A stretch of 6,177 nt of DNA, from the NCBI GenBank assembly GCA_030591105.1, contig JAUVBS010000138.1, positions 1-6,177 of the forward strand. Direction: 5' to 3'. A program made the position numbers and the translations under genes. This DNA is from a bacterium. Its GTDB lineage: Bacteria; Krumholzibacteriota; Krumholzibacteriia; LZORAL124-64-63. How positions within the stretch are numbered: the first letter of the stretch is position 1; each line of letters opens with the position of its first letter. Positions 1 to 5,637 of this stretch are shown here, piece by piece. The notes beneath the pieces were generated by a model, which was not told the origin of the DNA, ran no database searches, and saw only the letters and a list, made by a program, of their open reading frames with translations.

Positions 1-316
1 AGCCCCAGAAGTGGATCCAGCTCAGCGCAGCCGACGCCAGACGTGTCTTGAGCAGTCGCTGCGTGGAGTAGTAGATCCCGGCGAACATCATATTGCCGAC
101 GAAGCCGAAGATCGCCGCATTGGTGTGCAACGGCCGCAGACGGCCGTAACTGAGCCAGGAGGTGTTCAGGTTGGCCTGCCAAAAAGAGAGCTGAGTGGCG
201 ACCACGACGCCCAGCAACAACGCGATCACACCGGTCACGAGGGTAGCGAGTGCGAACGCGCGGCAGATGTCGTCGTCGTAGACGATCCGGTTGACGGGGG
301 TACTAGCGGCTTCCAT
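1..316 (-). CDS. ccoN: cbb3-type cytochrome c oxidase subunit I, N-terminal part (cut by window edge)
   Basis: Catalytic subunit of the high-affinity cbb3 oxidase of the inner membrane, which reduces O2 to water with electrons from c-type cytochromes. Only the first 105 codons are present. They read MEAASTPVNRIVYDDDICRA, then a hydrophobic helix at about residues 22-42, then the family hallmark WLSYGRLRPLHTNAAIFGF at residues 54-72. By comparison with characterised CcoN, His64 in this motif should be an axial ligand of the low-spin heme b. A second membrane segment covers about residues 66-84. The ATG at 316 is preceded by a purine-rich AAGGAGGAAGG about 8 nt upstream, and its start lies 14 nt inside the end of ccoS, suggesting translational coupling. 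CcoO, CcoQ and CcoP are expected to follow beyond the window. Identification is firm; the rest of the protein, with the other heme and CuB ligands, cannot be seen. Confidence 0.95.
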   Translation of the reverse strand, partial: MEAASTPVNRIVYDDDICRAFALATLVTGVIALLLGVVVATQLSFWQANLNTSWLSYGRLRPLHTNAAIFGFVGNMMFAGIYYSTQRLLKTRLASAALSWIHFWG

Positions 317-563
317 GTGCGGTACCTTCCTCCTTGGCTGTGCGCGATCTTTGGTCCGCTGTGTCGCCGGCAACGTCCGCGGCTCGGTCAGTGGCAGTTC
401 GCCGGTGGTCGGAACAGTTTCTGCCGTCGTCGTCCAGCAAGGGTAATAGCGAGAGCCTCTCGCCGTGATCGAGATCCCCGTCTTTCAGGCGCGAGCGAAA
501 AAACGCCAGGGCGGCGCCGACCAGAATCAAACTGATGAAGACCAACAGGATTATGATATCCAC
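303..563 (-). CDS. ccoS: cbb3-type cytochrome oxidase assembly protein CcoS (GTG start)
   Basis: Small single-span inner-membrane protein required for maturation of cbb3 oxidase (insertion of heme and copper cofactors into CcoN, as shown for CcoS in Rhodobacter). The 86-residue product opens with a helix MDIIILLVFISLILVGAALA at residues 1-20, followed by the typical juxtamembrane stretch RSRLKDGDLDHGERLSLL and the acidic LLDDDG at residues 42-47. The reading frame stays open upstream to 671, but that extension is only the shadow of ccoI. The GTG at 563 is chosen because an AGGAGG lies 5 nt upstream and because the family starts right at the helix. It overlaps the end of ccoI by 13 nt and the start of ccoN by 14 nt. 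The hydrophilic, charged tail (residues 48-86) is long for a family that often stops soon after the DDD segment; its role is unknown. Confidence 0.9.
   Translation of the reverse strand: MDIIILLVFISLILVGAALAFFRSRLKDGDLDHGERLSLLPLLDDDGRNCSDHRRTATDRAADVAGDTADQRSRTAKEEGTAHGSR
317..335 (-). promoter_or_regulatory. Shine-Dalgarno for ccoN inside the ccoS 3' end
   Basis: AAGGAGGAAGG (335 down to 325), with its last AAGG 8 nt before the ATG at 316 and its AGGAGG core 12 nt before it. It lies within the ccoS coding sequence, so ccoN initiation overlaps ccoS termination. Confidence 0.75.
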
Positions 564-3094
564 GCCCGCCTCCTCCCCGATAGTCGGTAAGCGGTCAAAC
601 CGACCACCGTGATCGAGCTGAGCGGCATCAACACCGCCGCGATCAGCGGTGTGACCAGGCCGGCGAGGCAAAGCGCCACCGCGCCGACGTTGTACACCAC
701 CGCGAACGCCAGATTGTCGCGCACGATTCGACGTAGCTGCCGCGCCGCGCCGAGCGCCCGACCGATGGCGGCGATACCGTCGCCCAGAAAGTAGAAATCA
801 GCCTTGCCCGGCAAGACCGGCCGGTCGACCGCCGGCGTGGCGGCGCAGAGAGCGGCCTCGAAGCTTGGGCTGTCGTTCAACCCGTCACCCACCATTAAAG
901 TATCACGGGTATCGAGTGCGCGTACATGGGCCGCCTTGGCCTCCGGATCGAGACCACCACGCGCGTTGGCCGGCTCGATGCCGAGCCGCTGCGCCACGGC
1001 GCGGACCTTGGCCGGAGCGTCACCACTGAGCAGGTGCAGTGTATAGCCACTTTCACGCAGGGCAGCCAGCTCGCCTGCCGCGTCGGCCTTGAGATTCTCC
1101 CGGCAGTAAAAGAGCGCCAGCGTGTGGCCGTCGATCGTAAAGAGGGTGGCGATATCGGCCGTGTCGGCGCGAGCGTCTCCCGCGACGGTCGTGGGCGCAG
1201 CATCGCGGTTTGCTGGTGCGCCGCGCGCGAACGCCGGCTTGCCGAGACGATAGATATGGTCTCCGCACTCCCAGCTCAGGCCGGCGCCGGGCTGCTCGAT
1301 CAGATTTTCGGGGGCGCCAACCGGTCTGGCGGACGCAGCAACCGGATCGGCGGTTGGCCCGTCGATCGCGCCAGTGGTCGAGGAGCGATCGATCGCTATG
1401 CCGCCGCTGAGCGCCGCGTTCAGACAGCGGCTGACGGGGTGGTTGCTGCGGGCGGTCATGTCGGTCAGGACGGCCAAGTCGGTCGCGGAGAGTCCACCGA
1501 ACGCAGCCGCGCTTTCCGGAGCCAGAGCCAACTCGCCGAGCGTCAGCGTGCCGGTCTTGTCCAGCAGGATCTTGTGTACTTGCAACGCCTTCTCGAGAAA
1601 GTTCGCCGTGCGTACAAGTACGCCGTGCTGGCGCAAGTTGTGGTGGACGAGTTCTTCAGCCAGCGGTGTGGCCAACCCGAGGGCACAGGGGCAAGTTACC
1701 ACGAGGATCGCGATGGCCACCTGTAGCGCGACGGTCAGGTCGCGGCCGGCCCAGAGTAGAAAGCCGACCGCTGCGATGGTCAGTACCGCCACGACGTAGA
1801 TCGTGCTGACGCGATGCCACCAGACAGGACGGAATTCGTGAGTGCGAGTCGCCGGTGCACGAAGGAGTGTCTGCAGACGACTCTCGGCGAAGCTCTCGGT
1901 CGCCGTCACTGCGAAACCGCCGGCGTCGGTGTTGAACGCACCTGCCGGTACGATCTCGCCCGGTCCGAGATCCACCGGGTCCGACTCGCCGGTGATCCAA
2001 TCGAGCGAGACCGTCGTGTTCTTGCGTAGCAGTACGCCGTCCACCGGAACGATGTCTCCCGGGGCGATCCACAACTCGTCGCCGCGCTCGACCCGCGTTA
2101 CCGGCACAGCGATCAGACCGTCTTCACCCAGGCGACGCGTGCTCAGATTCTCGGCACCGGAAGTGGTCAACAGCGCGTTGCGATTGCGTTCGAGGACGTG
2201 CTGCTGAGCCCACCGTCCCACCAGCATCAGGGCGATGAACACGGTCAGCGTATCGAAGTAGGCCGTTTCCGGGCCGCTACGGAAGAACGCGTAGACCGAT
2301 CCCGAGTACGCCAAGACCATACCGAAGGAGATCGGCAAGTCGAGGTGAGCGACGCGACGCCGCAACCCGGCCACCGCGCCACGGAAAAACGGCTGTCCAC
2401 CAACGATCACCGATAGCGTTGCCAACAACAGACTCAGCCAACCGAAGAAGGTGTAGAGAGCTCCGTCCGCCGGGGCCAGGCCGAGGTAATAGCTGATGCT
2501 GAACATCATCACGTTCACGGCCACGGCGATGCTCACAGCCATGCGCATCAGCAGCGAATGCGCGCCGGGCCGCTCCTTTTTGCGGCTCGGCCCGAAGCGG
2601 TAGCCGAATTTCTCGACCGCAGCCAGATAGTCCTTCAAGGCGCCTTGCTGCGGGTCCCACACCAGGCCGACCTTGCCCAGCGTCGGATTGATACGGATGC
2701 TGATTCCGCCCGCCTCGCGATGATACAGTTCTTCAAGTAACCAGACACAGGCCGCGCAGTGTACCCCCTGTAGATCGAGGCTCAATCGCCAAAGGCCGGA
2801 TGTTTTGGGCTTGGCGCCGGGCTGAGTTTCGCCGTCGGCCGCCGACGCCGTCGCGGTCGGAATCTGATCGGCAATCACCCGGTCGAGCCAGGCGAAACTG
2901 TCCGGACGCAAGGATGAGGCGGGCGGCTGCGGCCCGCGACGCAGGTCGTAGAATTTTTCGAGGTCCGCCCCGTGGATCAGCTCGTACACGGTACGGCAGC
3001 CGCGGCAACAGAACGGCCCGTCTTCGGGCTGCCAGAACCGTCCGAGCCGGCTGCCGCAATGCAAGCAGTCGGTGTCAATGGTGGATGCAGACAT
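551..3094 (-). CDS. ccoI: Cu+-translocating P1B-type ATPase of the CcoI/FixI type, for cbb3 oxidase assembly
   Basis: Inner-membrane copper exporter that uses ATP to move Cu+ outward and supplies the copper centre of cbb3 oxidase. Its 847 residues show the full domain order. An N-terminal Cys-rich putative metal-binding region has C10xxC13 and C29CxxC33. An HMA domain (about 105-168) carries C113AAC116. Transmembrane segments lie near 183-203, 213-232, 253-272, 280-300, 432-450, 455-478, 795-813 and 815-832. The actuator loop has TGES at 368-371. The ion site CPC is at 468-470, with Tyr801-Asn802 in the seventh and Met823xxSer826-Ser827 in the eighth helix, the Cu+ (P1B-1) signature. The phosphorylation motif is D512KTGT, the nucleotide-binding HP is at 552-553 and the hinge GDGLNDSP at 736-743. 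Residues 564-648 of the nucleotide-binding region hold an Ala/Pro/Thr-rich, poorly patterned stretch. The ATG at 3094 has a modest GAGG about 7 nt upstream. All catalytic residues are intact. First gene of ccoI-ccoS-ccoN; promoter proposed at 3179-3207. Confidence 0.96.
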   Translation of the reverse strand: MSASTIDTDCLHCGSRLGRFWQPEDGPFCCRGCRTVYELIHGADLEKFYDLRRGPQPPASSLRPDSFAWLDRVIADQIPTATASAADGETQPGAKPKTSGLWRLSLDLQGVHCAACVWLLEELYHREAGGISIRINPTLGKVGLVWDPQQGALKDYLAAVEKFGYRFGPSRKKERPGAHSLLMRMAVSIAVAVNVMMFSISYYLGLAPADGALYTFFGWLSLLLATLSVIVGGQPFFRGAVAGLRRRVAHLDLPISFGMVLAYSGSVYAFFRSGPETAYFDTLTVFIALMLVGRWAQQHVLERNRNALLTTSGAENLSTRRLGEDGLIAVPVTRVERGDELWIAPGDIVPVDGVLLRKNTTVSLDWITGESDPVDLGPGEIVPAGAFNTDAGGFAVTATESFAESRLQTLLRAPATRTHEFRPVWWHRVSTIYVVAVLTIAAVGFLLWAGRDLTVALQVAIAILVVTCPCALGLATPLAEELVHHNLRQHGVLVRTANFLEKALQVHKILLDKTGTLTLGELALAPESAAAFGGLSATDLAVLTDMTARSNHPVSRCLNAALSGGIAIDRSSTTGAIDGPTADPVAASARPVGAPENLIEQPGAGLSWECGDHIYRLGKPAFARGAPANRDAAPTTVAGDARADTADIATLFTIDGHTLALFYCRENLKADAAGELAALRESGYTLHLLSGDAPAKVRAVAQRLGIEPANARGGLDPEAKAAHVRALDTRDTLMVGDGLNDSPSFEAALCAATPAVDRPVLPGKADFYFLGDGIAAIGRALGAARQLRRIVRDNLAFAVVYNVGAVALCLAGLVTPLIAAVLMPLSSITVVGLTAYRLSGRRRAWIS
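564..578 (-). promoter_or_regulatory. Strong Shine-Dalgarno for ccoS inside the ccoI 3' end
   Basis: GGGGAGGAGG (578 down to 569) followed by a 5-nt spacer and the GTG at 563. This decides the GTG start of ccoS against longer options in the same frame and makes coupling to translation of the ccoI end likely. Confidence 0.8.
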
Positions 3095-3121
3095 GGAAAC
3101 CTCGCGGCCGCAGCATCTAAG

Positions 3122-3140
3122 GCTCGGCGTGCACCCGAGC
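3122..3140 (-). other. Hairpin in the predicted ccoI leader
   Basis: A perfect 6-bp inverted repeat (GCTCGG / CCGAGC, 3122-3127 against 3135-3140) with a 7-nt loop. It falls between the proposed ccoI promoter and the ccoI start, about 30 nt before the ATG. The minus-strand sequence after it is CTTAGATG, without a U-run, so it is not a convincing intrinsic terminator. It could stabilise the leader or be chance in GC-rich DNA. Confidence 0.4.
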
Positions 3141-3178
3141 GGGGGAAGGATCAGTATAATTGTGGGAGAACAGAGGCA

Positions 3179-3207
3179 ATATTAGAGGGTTTCGATCTTC
3201 AAGTCAA
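3179..3207 (-). promoter_or_regulatory. Putative sigma70-type promoter of the ccoI-ccoS-ccoN operon
   Basis: On the minus strand, TTGACT (3207-3202, 5/6 match to the -35 consensus) and TAATAT (3184-3179, 4/6 match to the -10) are separated by exactly 17 nt in the only sizeable gap upstream of ccoI. Initiation would fall near 3172, giving a leader of about 78 nt. A second -10-like TATACT lies slightly downstream (about 3153-3158) but has no good -35. No TTGAT-N4-ATCAA FNR/Anr box is seen nearby, although cbb3 operons are often controlled that way. Confidence 0.55.
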
Positions 3208-3240
3208 CGGTTGAGCCGGTCGGGTTCGCAGGCATGACCA

Positions 3241-3897
3241 TCAGTTGGCCGATTCGTCCTCGGATAGGGGGTTCGCCACCTTGCTGGCCAGCAAGACCAT
3301 CTGCACCAGCTCAGCGAGCGAGTCGACCCTCATTTTCTCCATGACGTGGGCGCGATGGAACTCGACGGTTTTGATGCTCAGATCGAGGTCGATGGCGATG
3401 ACTTTGTTGGCCTTGCCGGCGACGACCATGTCGAGAACCTGGTGCTCGCGGGGGGTGAGGGTCATCAGGCGGGTCCATATCTCGCGAGTAGCGATACGCT
3501 GTTCGTGGTCCTCGTCCGCCAGCTTCAGAGCGCGGCGGACCGCTGTCAGCAAAACGTGATCGCGGAACGGTTTCTCGATGAAATCGACCGCGCCGCCCTT
3601 CATCGCCTCGACCGCCAACGGCACATCTCCGTGACCGGTGATCACGATAACTGGCATGTGGCAGTTCTGCATCCGCAACTTCTGGAGCAACTCGATACCG
3701 CTCATGCCCGGTAACCGTACGTCGGTGACGAGGCAACCGGCGGCGTCGGGATCGAACTGGGCCAGGAAGTCGCGGGCCGATGCGAAGGCAGCGGTCTTGA
3801 GACCGTTCGAACGCAATAAAGCATCGAGCGAGCGGCGTACGCCGTCGTCGTCGTCGATCAGAAATACAATTGGTTCAGCGCTCATAGCTTCCCCCAC
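3241..3897 (-). CDS. FixJ-family two-component response regulator (receiver + LuxR-type HTH)
   Basis: Cytoplasmic transcription factor activated by phosphorylation. The receiver domain (about residues 9-122) has the acidic pocket D15-D17 in FLIDDDD, the phospho-acceptor Asp59 in VTDVRLPGMSG, the switch Thr87 in VITGHGDVPLAV and Lys109-Pro110 in FIEKPF, all intact. The wording DVPLAVEAMKGGAVDFIEKPF is typical of FixJ/TtrR/TodT-type regulators. A LuxR/GerE helix-turn-helix follows at about 143-205 (LTPREHQVLDMVVAGKANKV, then IKTVEFHRAHVMEKM). The GTG at 3897 is taken as start because GGAGGGAG lies 5 nt upstream. An ATG four codons later (3885), preceded by GGGGGAAG, would give a 214-aa product and equally fits the family. 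No histidine kinase gene is adjacent on either side. It sits 146 bp upstream of ccoI on the same strand, so control of respiration genes is plausible but inferred; the symbol fixJ is withheld because the family also includes regulators with other roles. Confidence 0.92.
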   Translation of the reverse strand: MGEAMSAEPIVFLIDDDDGVRRSLDALLRSNGLKTAAFASARDFLAQFDPDAAGCLVTDVRLPGMSGIELLQKLRMQNCHMPVIVITGHGDVPLAVEAMKGGAVDFIEKPFRDHVLLTAVRRALKLADEDHEQRIATREIWTRLMTLTPREHQVLDMVVAGKANKVIAIDLDLSIKTVEFHRAHVMEKMRVDSLAELVQMVLLASKVANPLSEDESAN

Positions 3898-3910
3898 CCG
3901 TTCTCCCTCC
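3898..3910 (-). promoter_or_regulatory. Shine-Dalgarno supporting the GTG start of the response regulator
   Basis: GGAGGGAG (3910 down to 3903) with a 5-nt spacer to GTG at 3897. The same element is 17 nt from the alternative ATG at 3885, too far, which favours the GTG. The weaker GGGGGAAG immediately before the ATG keeps the second option open. Confidence 0.6.
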
Positions 3911-3937
3911 GGGCTCGCGGATCGATTACTCCCGCTA

Positions 3938-3946
3938 ACTATACCA
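3938..3946 (-). promoter_or_regulatory. Possible extended -10 promoter for the response regulator
   Basis: The minus strand reads TGG-TATAGT here: a 5/6 match to TATAAT with the TGn extension. No recognisable -35 hexamer lies 16-18 nt upstream (CAGATT at 17 nt), so activity would depend on the extended -10 or on an activator. It is 40 nt upstream of the GTG start. Confidence 0.35.
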
Positions 3947-4019
3947 CATATGCCTAAGAGAATCTGCCTAATCGTGCCAGGGCTGACTCGTGGCCTCGCT
4001 CGCTATCGTTGCTCACAGG

Positions 4020-4046
4020 CACTCGCAGTCGTTAACAGTCACTCGC
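4020..4046. repeat. Short direct repeats between the flippase and regulator genes
   Basis: CACTCGC occurs at 4020-4026 and again at 4040-4046 (20-bp period), and CAGTC occurs at 4026-4030 and 4036-4040 (10-bp period), flanking the palindrome GTTAAC. The one- and two-turn spacing would suit a dimeric regulator, but the repeats are short and may be chance. The remainder of the gap (3898-4065) holds no gene, RNA or clear terminator. Confidence 0.35.
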
Positions 4047-4065
4047 GATCGGGCCCGTACGCGGG

Positions 4066-5583
4066 TCAGTGCTCCGGCGGCGGTAGTGGTCGCCGCCAGA
4101 GCTGTGCCAGCAGATGTAGGTCCTCTCCGCGTATGACACGCCCCGCCAGCAGAGCCGCGACGTAACAGGCCGCCGACGCGCCGCACACCATCAGAAAGGG
4201 TCCCCAACCCCGGTCGATCGGCAGCAGCAAGGGGCCGGCGTCGCTGCCTGCCCCGAGCCGAGGTGCCAATACCCGCACGGCGAGCCAGGCGGTGCCGACC
4301 GCGAACAGCGGTCCGCCGAAAGTCCGTAGCAGCGGTGGGCGCAGGGGGGTCCGCATCACGTAACCGAGATGGAACACGAAACTGACCGCCAAGCTGATCA
4401 CCGTGGCCACCGCCGCGCCGAAGTAACTGTAACGTGGGATCAGGAGCAAGTTCAGCGTCACGTTCATCACCATCGTCACCAAACCGATTACGATGAACGT
4501 CCGCTCCTTCTCGGCCGCGAACAGCAGACGATTGAGTATCGTGTTGACCGCCTGGAACGGTACCCCCCAGATCACGATCTGCAGCACCGGGATCGAGTCG
4601 GCGAAGCGTGGGGAGGGATCGAACCAACGGATGACCGGTGTCGCCACCGCCATGACGAAAAAGGTGAGCGGCAGCATCACCACCAGCATGTAGCGCAGGG
4701 CACGTTCGCCGATACGTCGGGCGTCGCCGTGCGACTGCAGCCCGTACTTGGCCAACGCCGGGAACAGCGCGGTGGCGAAGATAACGGGGATGTAGAGCAG
4801 GTAGTCGAGAGCGCGATGGCCCAGAACGTAGATTCCGGTCACCACCTCACCCAACAGATGGTTCAGCATGACGGTGTCGACCTTGTAGGCGACGATACCG
4901 AAGGTCGTCGACAGCAAGAGCGGAAAACCGAGCCCGAGCATCCAGCGTACATCAGGGGTGCGGGTGCCCGCCGGTGTTTCCCAGCACCAGGGACCGGTCT
5001 TGTAGAACATCAGTGGCGCCATCACGAGCAGGCGTACTATACGGCTGATGAGGTTGGCCCAGATCACGCCCATCACACCGTAGCCGGCGTCGAGCCACCA
5101 GAAAGCCAGTACGAAATAGACGACCGCTGAGACCAGTTGCCCCAGCGCCTGGTACTGGACCTTCTCATGCGCCTGCAGCACCGCATCGCACGCCATGCTG
5201 GTCGCCTCGACGAACAAGGCCAAACCAGTGACCAGCACCGCCGCGCGTGTCAACGACGCGTAGCCACTGCCGTAGAGGTAGGCCAGCAGGAACAGGTAGC
5301 AAAGCAGCCCTAGTGCCCAGCGAATGCGCAGCGCTGACCAGAAGATCGGCAACGTCATGCCGCGCGCCTTGGTGATCTCGCGGGTCAACAGGGTGCCGAG
5401 GCCGAAGTTGGTGATCACCAGCAGGATGACGGTCAGGTCGTTGGCGAAACCCCAGATGCCGATCCCTTCCGGTCCCAGGATCGGAGCCATCTTCTTGATG
5501 ACGAAGAGGGCGAGGATGCGGCCACTCAACAGGCCGATGGTCAACAGCAAGGTGTTCTTGGCGACGCTGTGCGTGGTTCCCAC
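4066..5583 (-). CDS. Oligosaccharide flippase family protein (Wzx-like, MOP superfamily)
   Basis: Polytopic inner-membrane protein expected to flip lipid-linked oligosaccharide repeat units to the periplasm for O-antigen, capsule or exopolysaccharide assembly. The 505 residues are mostly hydrophobic and can hold about 12-14 helices, for example near 11-30, 48-66, 86-105, 112-130, 148-164, 168-192, 214-235, 258-278, 298-317, 331-350, 362-382, 387-410, 420-440 and 460-481. The N-terminal KNTLLLTIGLLSGRILALFV, the GIWGFANDL segment after the first helix, and the VPFQAVNTILNRLLFAAEKE segment (341-360) followed by NLLLIPRYSYFGAAVAT (378-394) are characteristic of polysaccharide biosynthesis proteins. 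GTG start with AGGAG 5 nt upstream. It begins 54 bp after the stop of the outer-membrane barrel gene, so the two are probably cotranscribed. The substrate cannot be deduced and no glycosyltransferase lies in the window. Confidence 0.9.
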   Translation of the reverse strand: MGTTHSVAKNTLLLTIGLLSGRILALFVIKKMAPILGPEGIGIWGFANDLTVILLVITNFGLGTLLTREITKARGMTLPIFWSALRIRWALGLLCYLFLLAYLYGSGYASLTRAAVLVTGLALFVEATSMACDAVLQAHEKVQYQALGQLVSAVVYFVLAFWWLDAGYGVMGVIWANLISRIVRLLVMAPLMFYKTGPWCWETPAGTRTPDVRWMLGLGFPLLLSTTFGIVAYKVDTVMLNHLLGEVVTGIYVLGHRALDYLLYIPVIFATALFPALAKYGLQSHGDARRIGERALRYMLVVMLPLTFFVMAVATPVIRWFDPSPRFADSIPVLQIVIWGVPFQAVNTILNRLLFAAEKERTFIVIGLVTMVMNVTLNLLLIPRYSYFGAAVATVISLAVSFVFHLGYVMRTPLRPPLLRTFGGPLFAVGTAWLAVRVLAPRLGAGSDAGPLLLPIDRGWGPFLMVCGASAACYVAALLAGRVIRGEDLHLLAQLWRRPLPPPEH

Positions 5584-5593
5584 AGCTACTCCT
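5584..5593 (-). promoter_or_regulatory. Shine-Dalgarno for the flippase GTG start
   Basis: AGGAG (5593 down to 5589) lies 5 nt before the GTG at 5583, supporting this non-ATG start at the first position where the family sequence begins. The 54-bp gap to the preceding gene contains no evident promoter or terminator. Confidence 0.7.
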
Positions 5594-5637
5594 GCTCGGG
5601 TTGGGCGCGTTCGGTTCTACGCCGCGGCCATGCTACC

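Noticed and set aside
11..535. 174-codon plus-strand open frame at the left edge
   Set aside because: Antisense to ccoN and ccoS, both clearly recognised; composition is typical of a shadow frame.
303..671. Longer version of ccoS starting at 671
   Set aside because: The extra 36 residues overlap ccoI by more than 100 nt and do not resemble CcoS; the GTG at 563 has a strong ribosome-binding site and matches the family N-terminus.
926..1726. 266-codon open frame on the plus strand
   Set aside because: Lies entirely antisense to ccoI, whose motifs are all intact; the product is Arg/Gly-rich with no recognisable domain. Long antisense frames are expected in GC-rich genes.
3155..3160. Perfect TATAAT on the plus strand
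   Set aside because: No matching -35 at 16-18 nt and no plus-strand gene downstream; it would only produce RNA antisense to the response regulator gene.
3190..3207. Possible FNR/Anr box (TTGACTTGAAGATCGAA on the minus strand)
   Set aside because: Half-sites do not fit TTGAT-N4-ATCAA: the spacing is wrong and the second half is ATCGA. The TTGACT is better explained as a -35 element.
3964..3979. sigma54-like -24/-12 promoter upstream of the response regulator (TGGCACG on the minus strand)
   Set aside because: The -24 box is perfect, but the following GC is one base too close (9 instead of 10 nt after GG) and the -12 box is otherwise poor.
4047..4065. Terminator after the flippase gene
   Set aside because: Only a 4-bp CCCG/CGGG stem just after the stop, with no U-run following it on the minus strand.
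4369..5130. 253-codon plus-strand open frame
   Set aside because: Antisense to the flippase, His/Arg/Gln-rich with no membrane or domain pattern; a shadow of the hydrophobic flippase codons.
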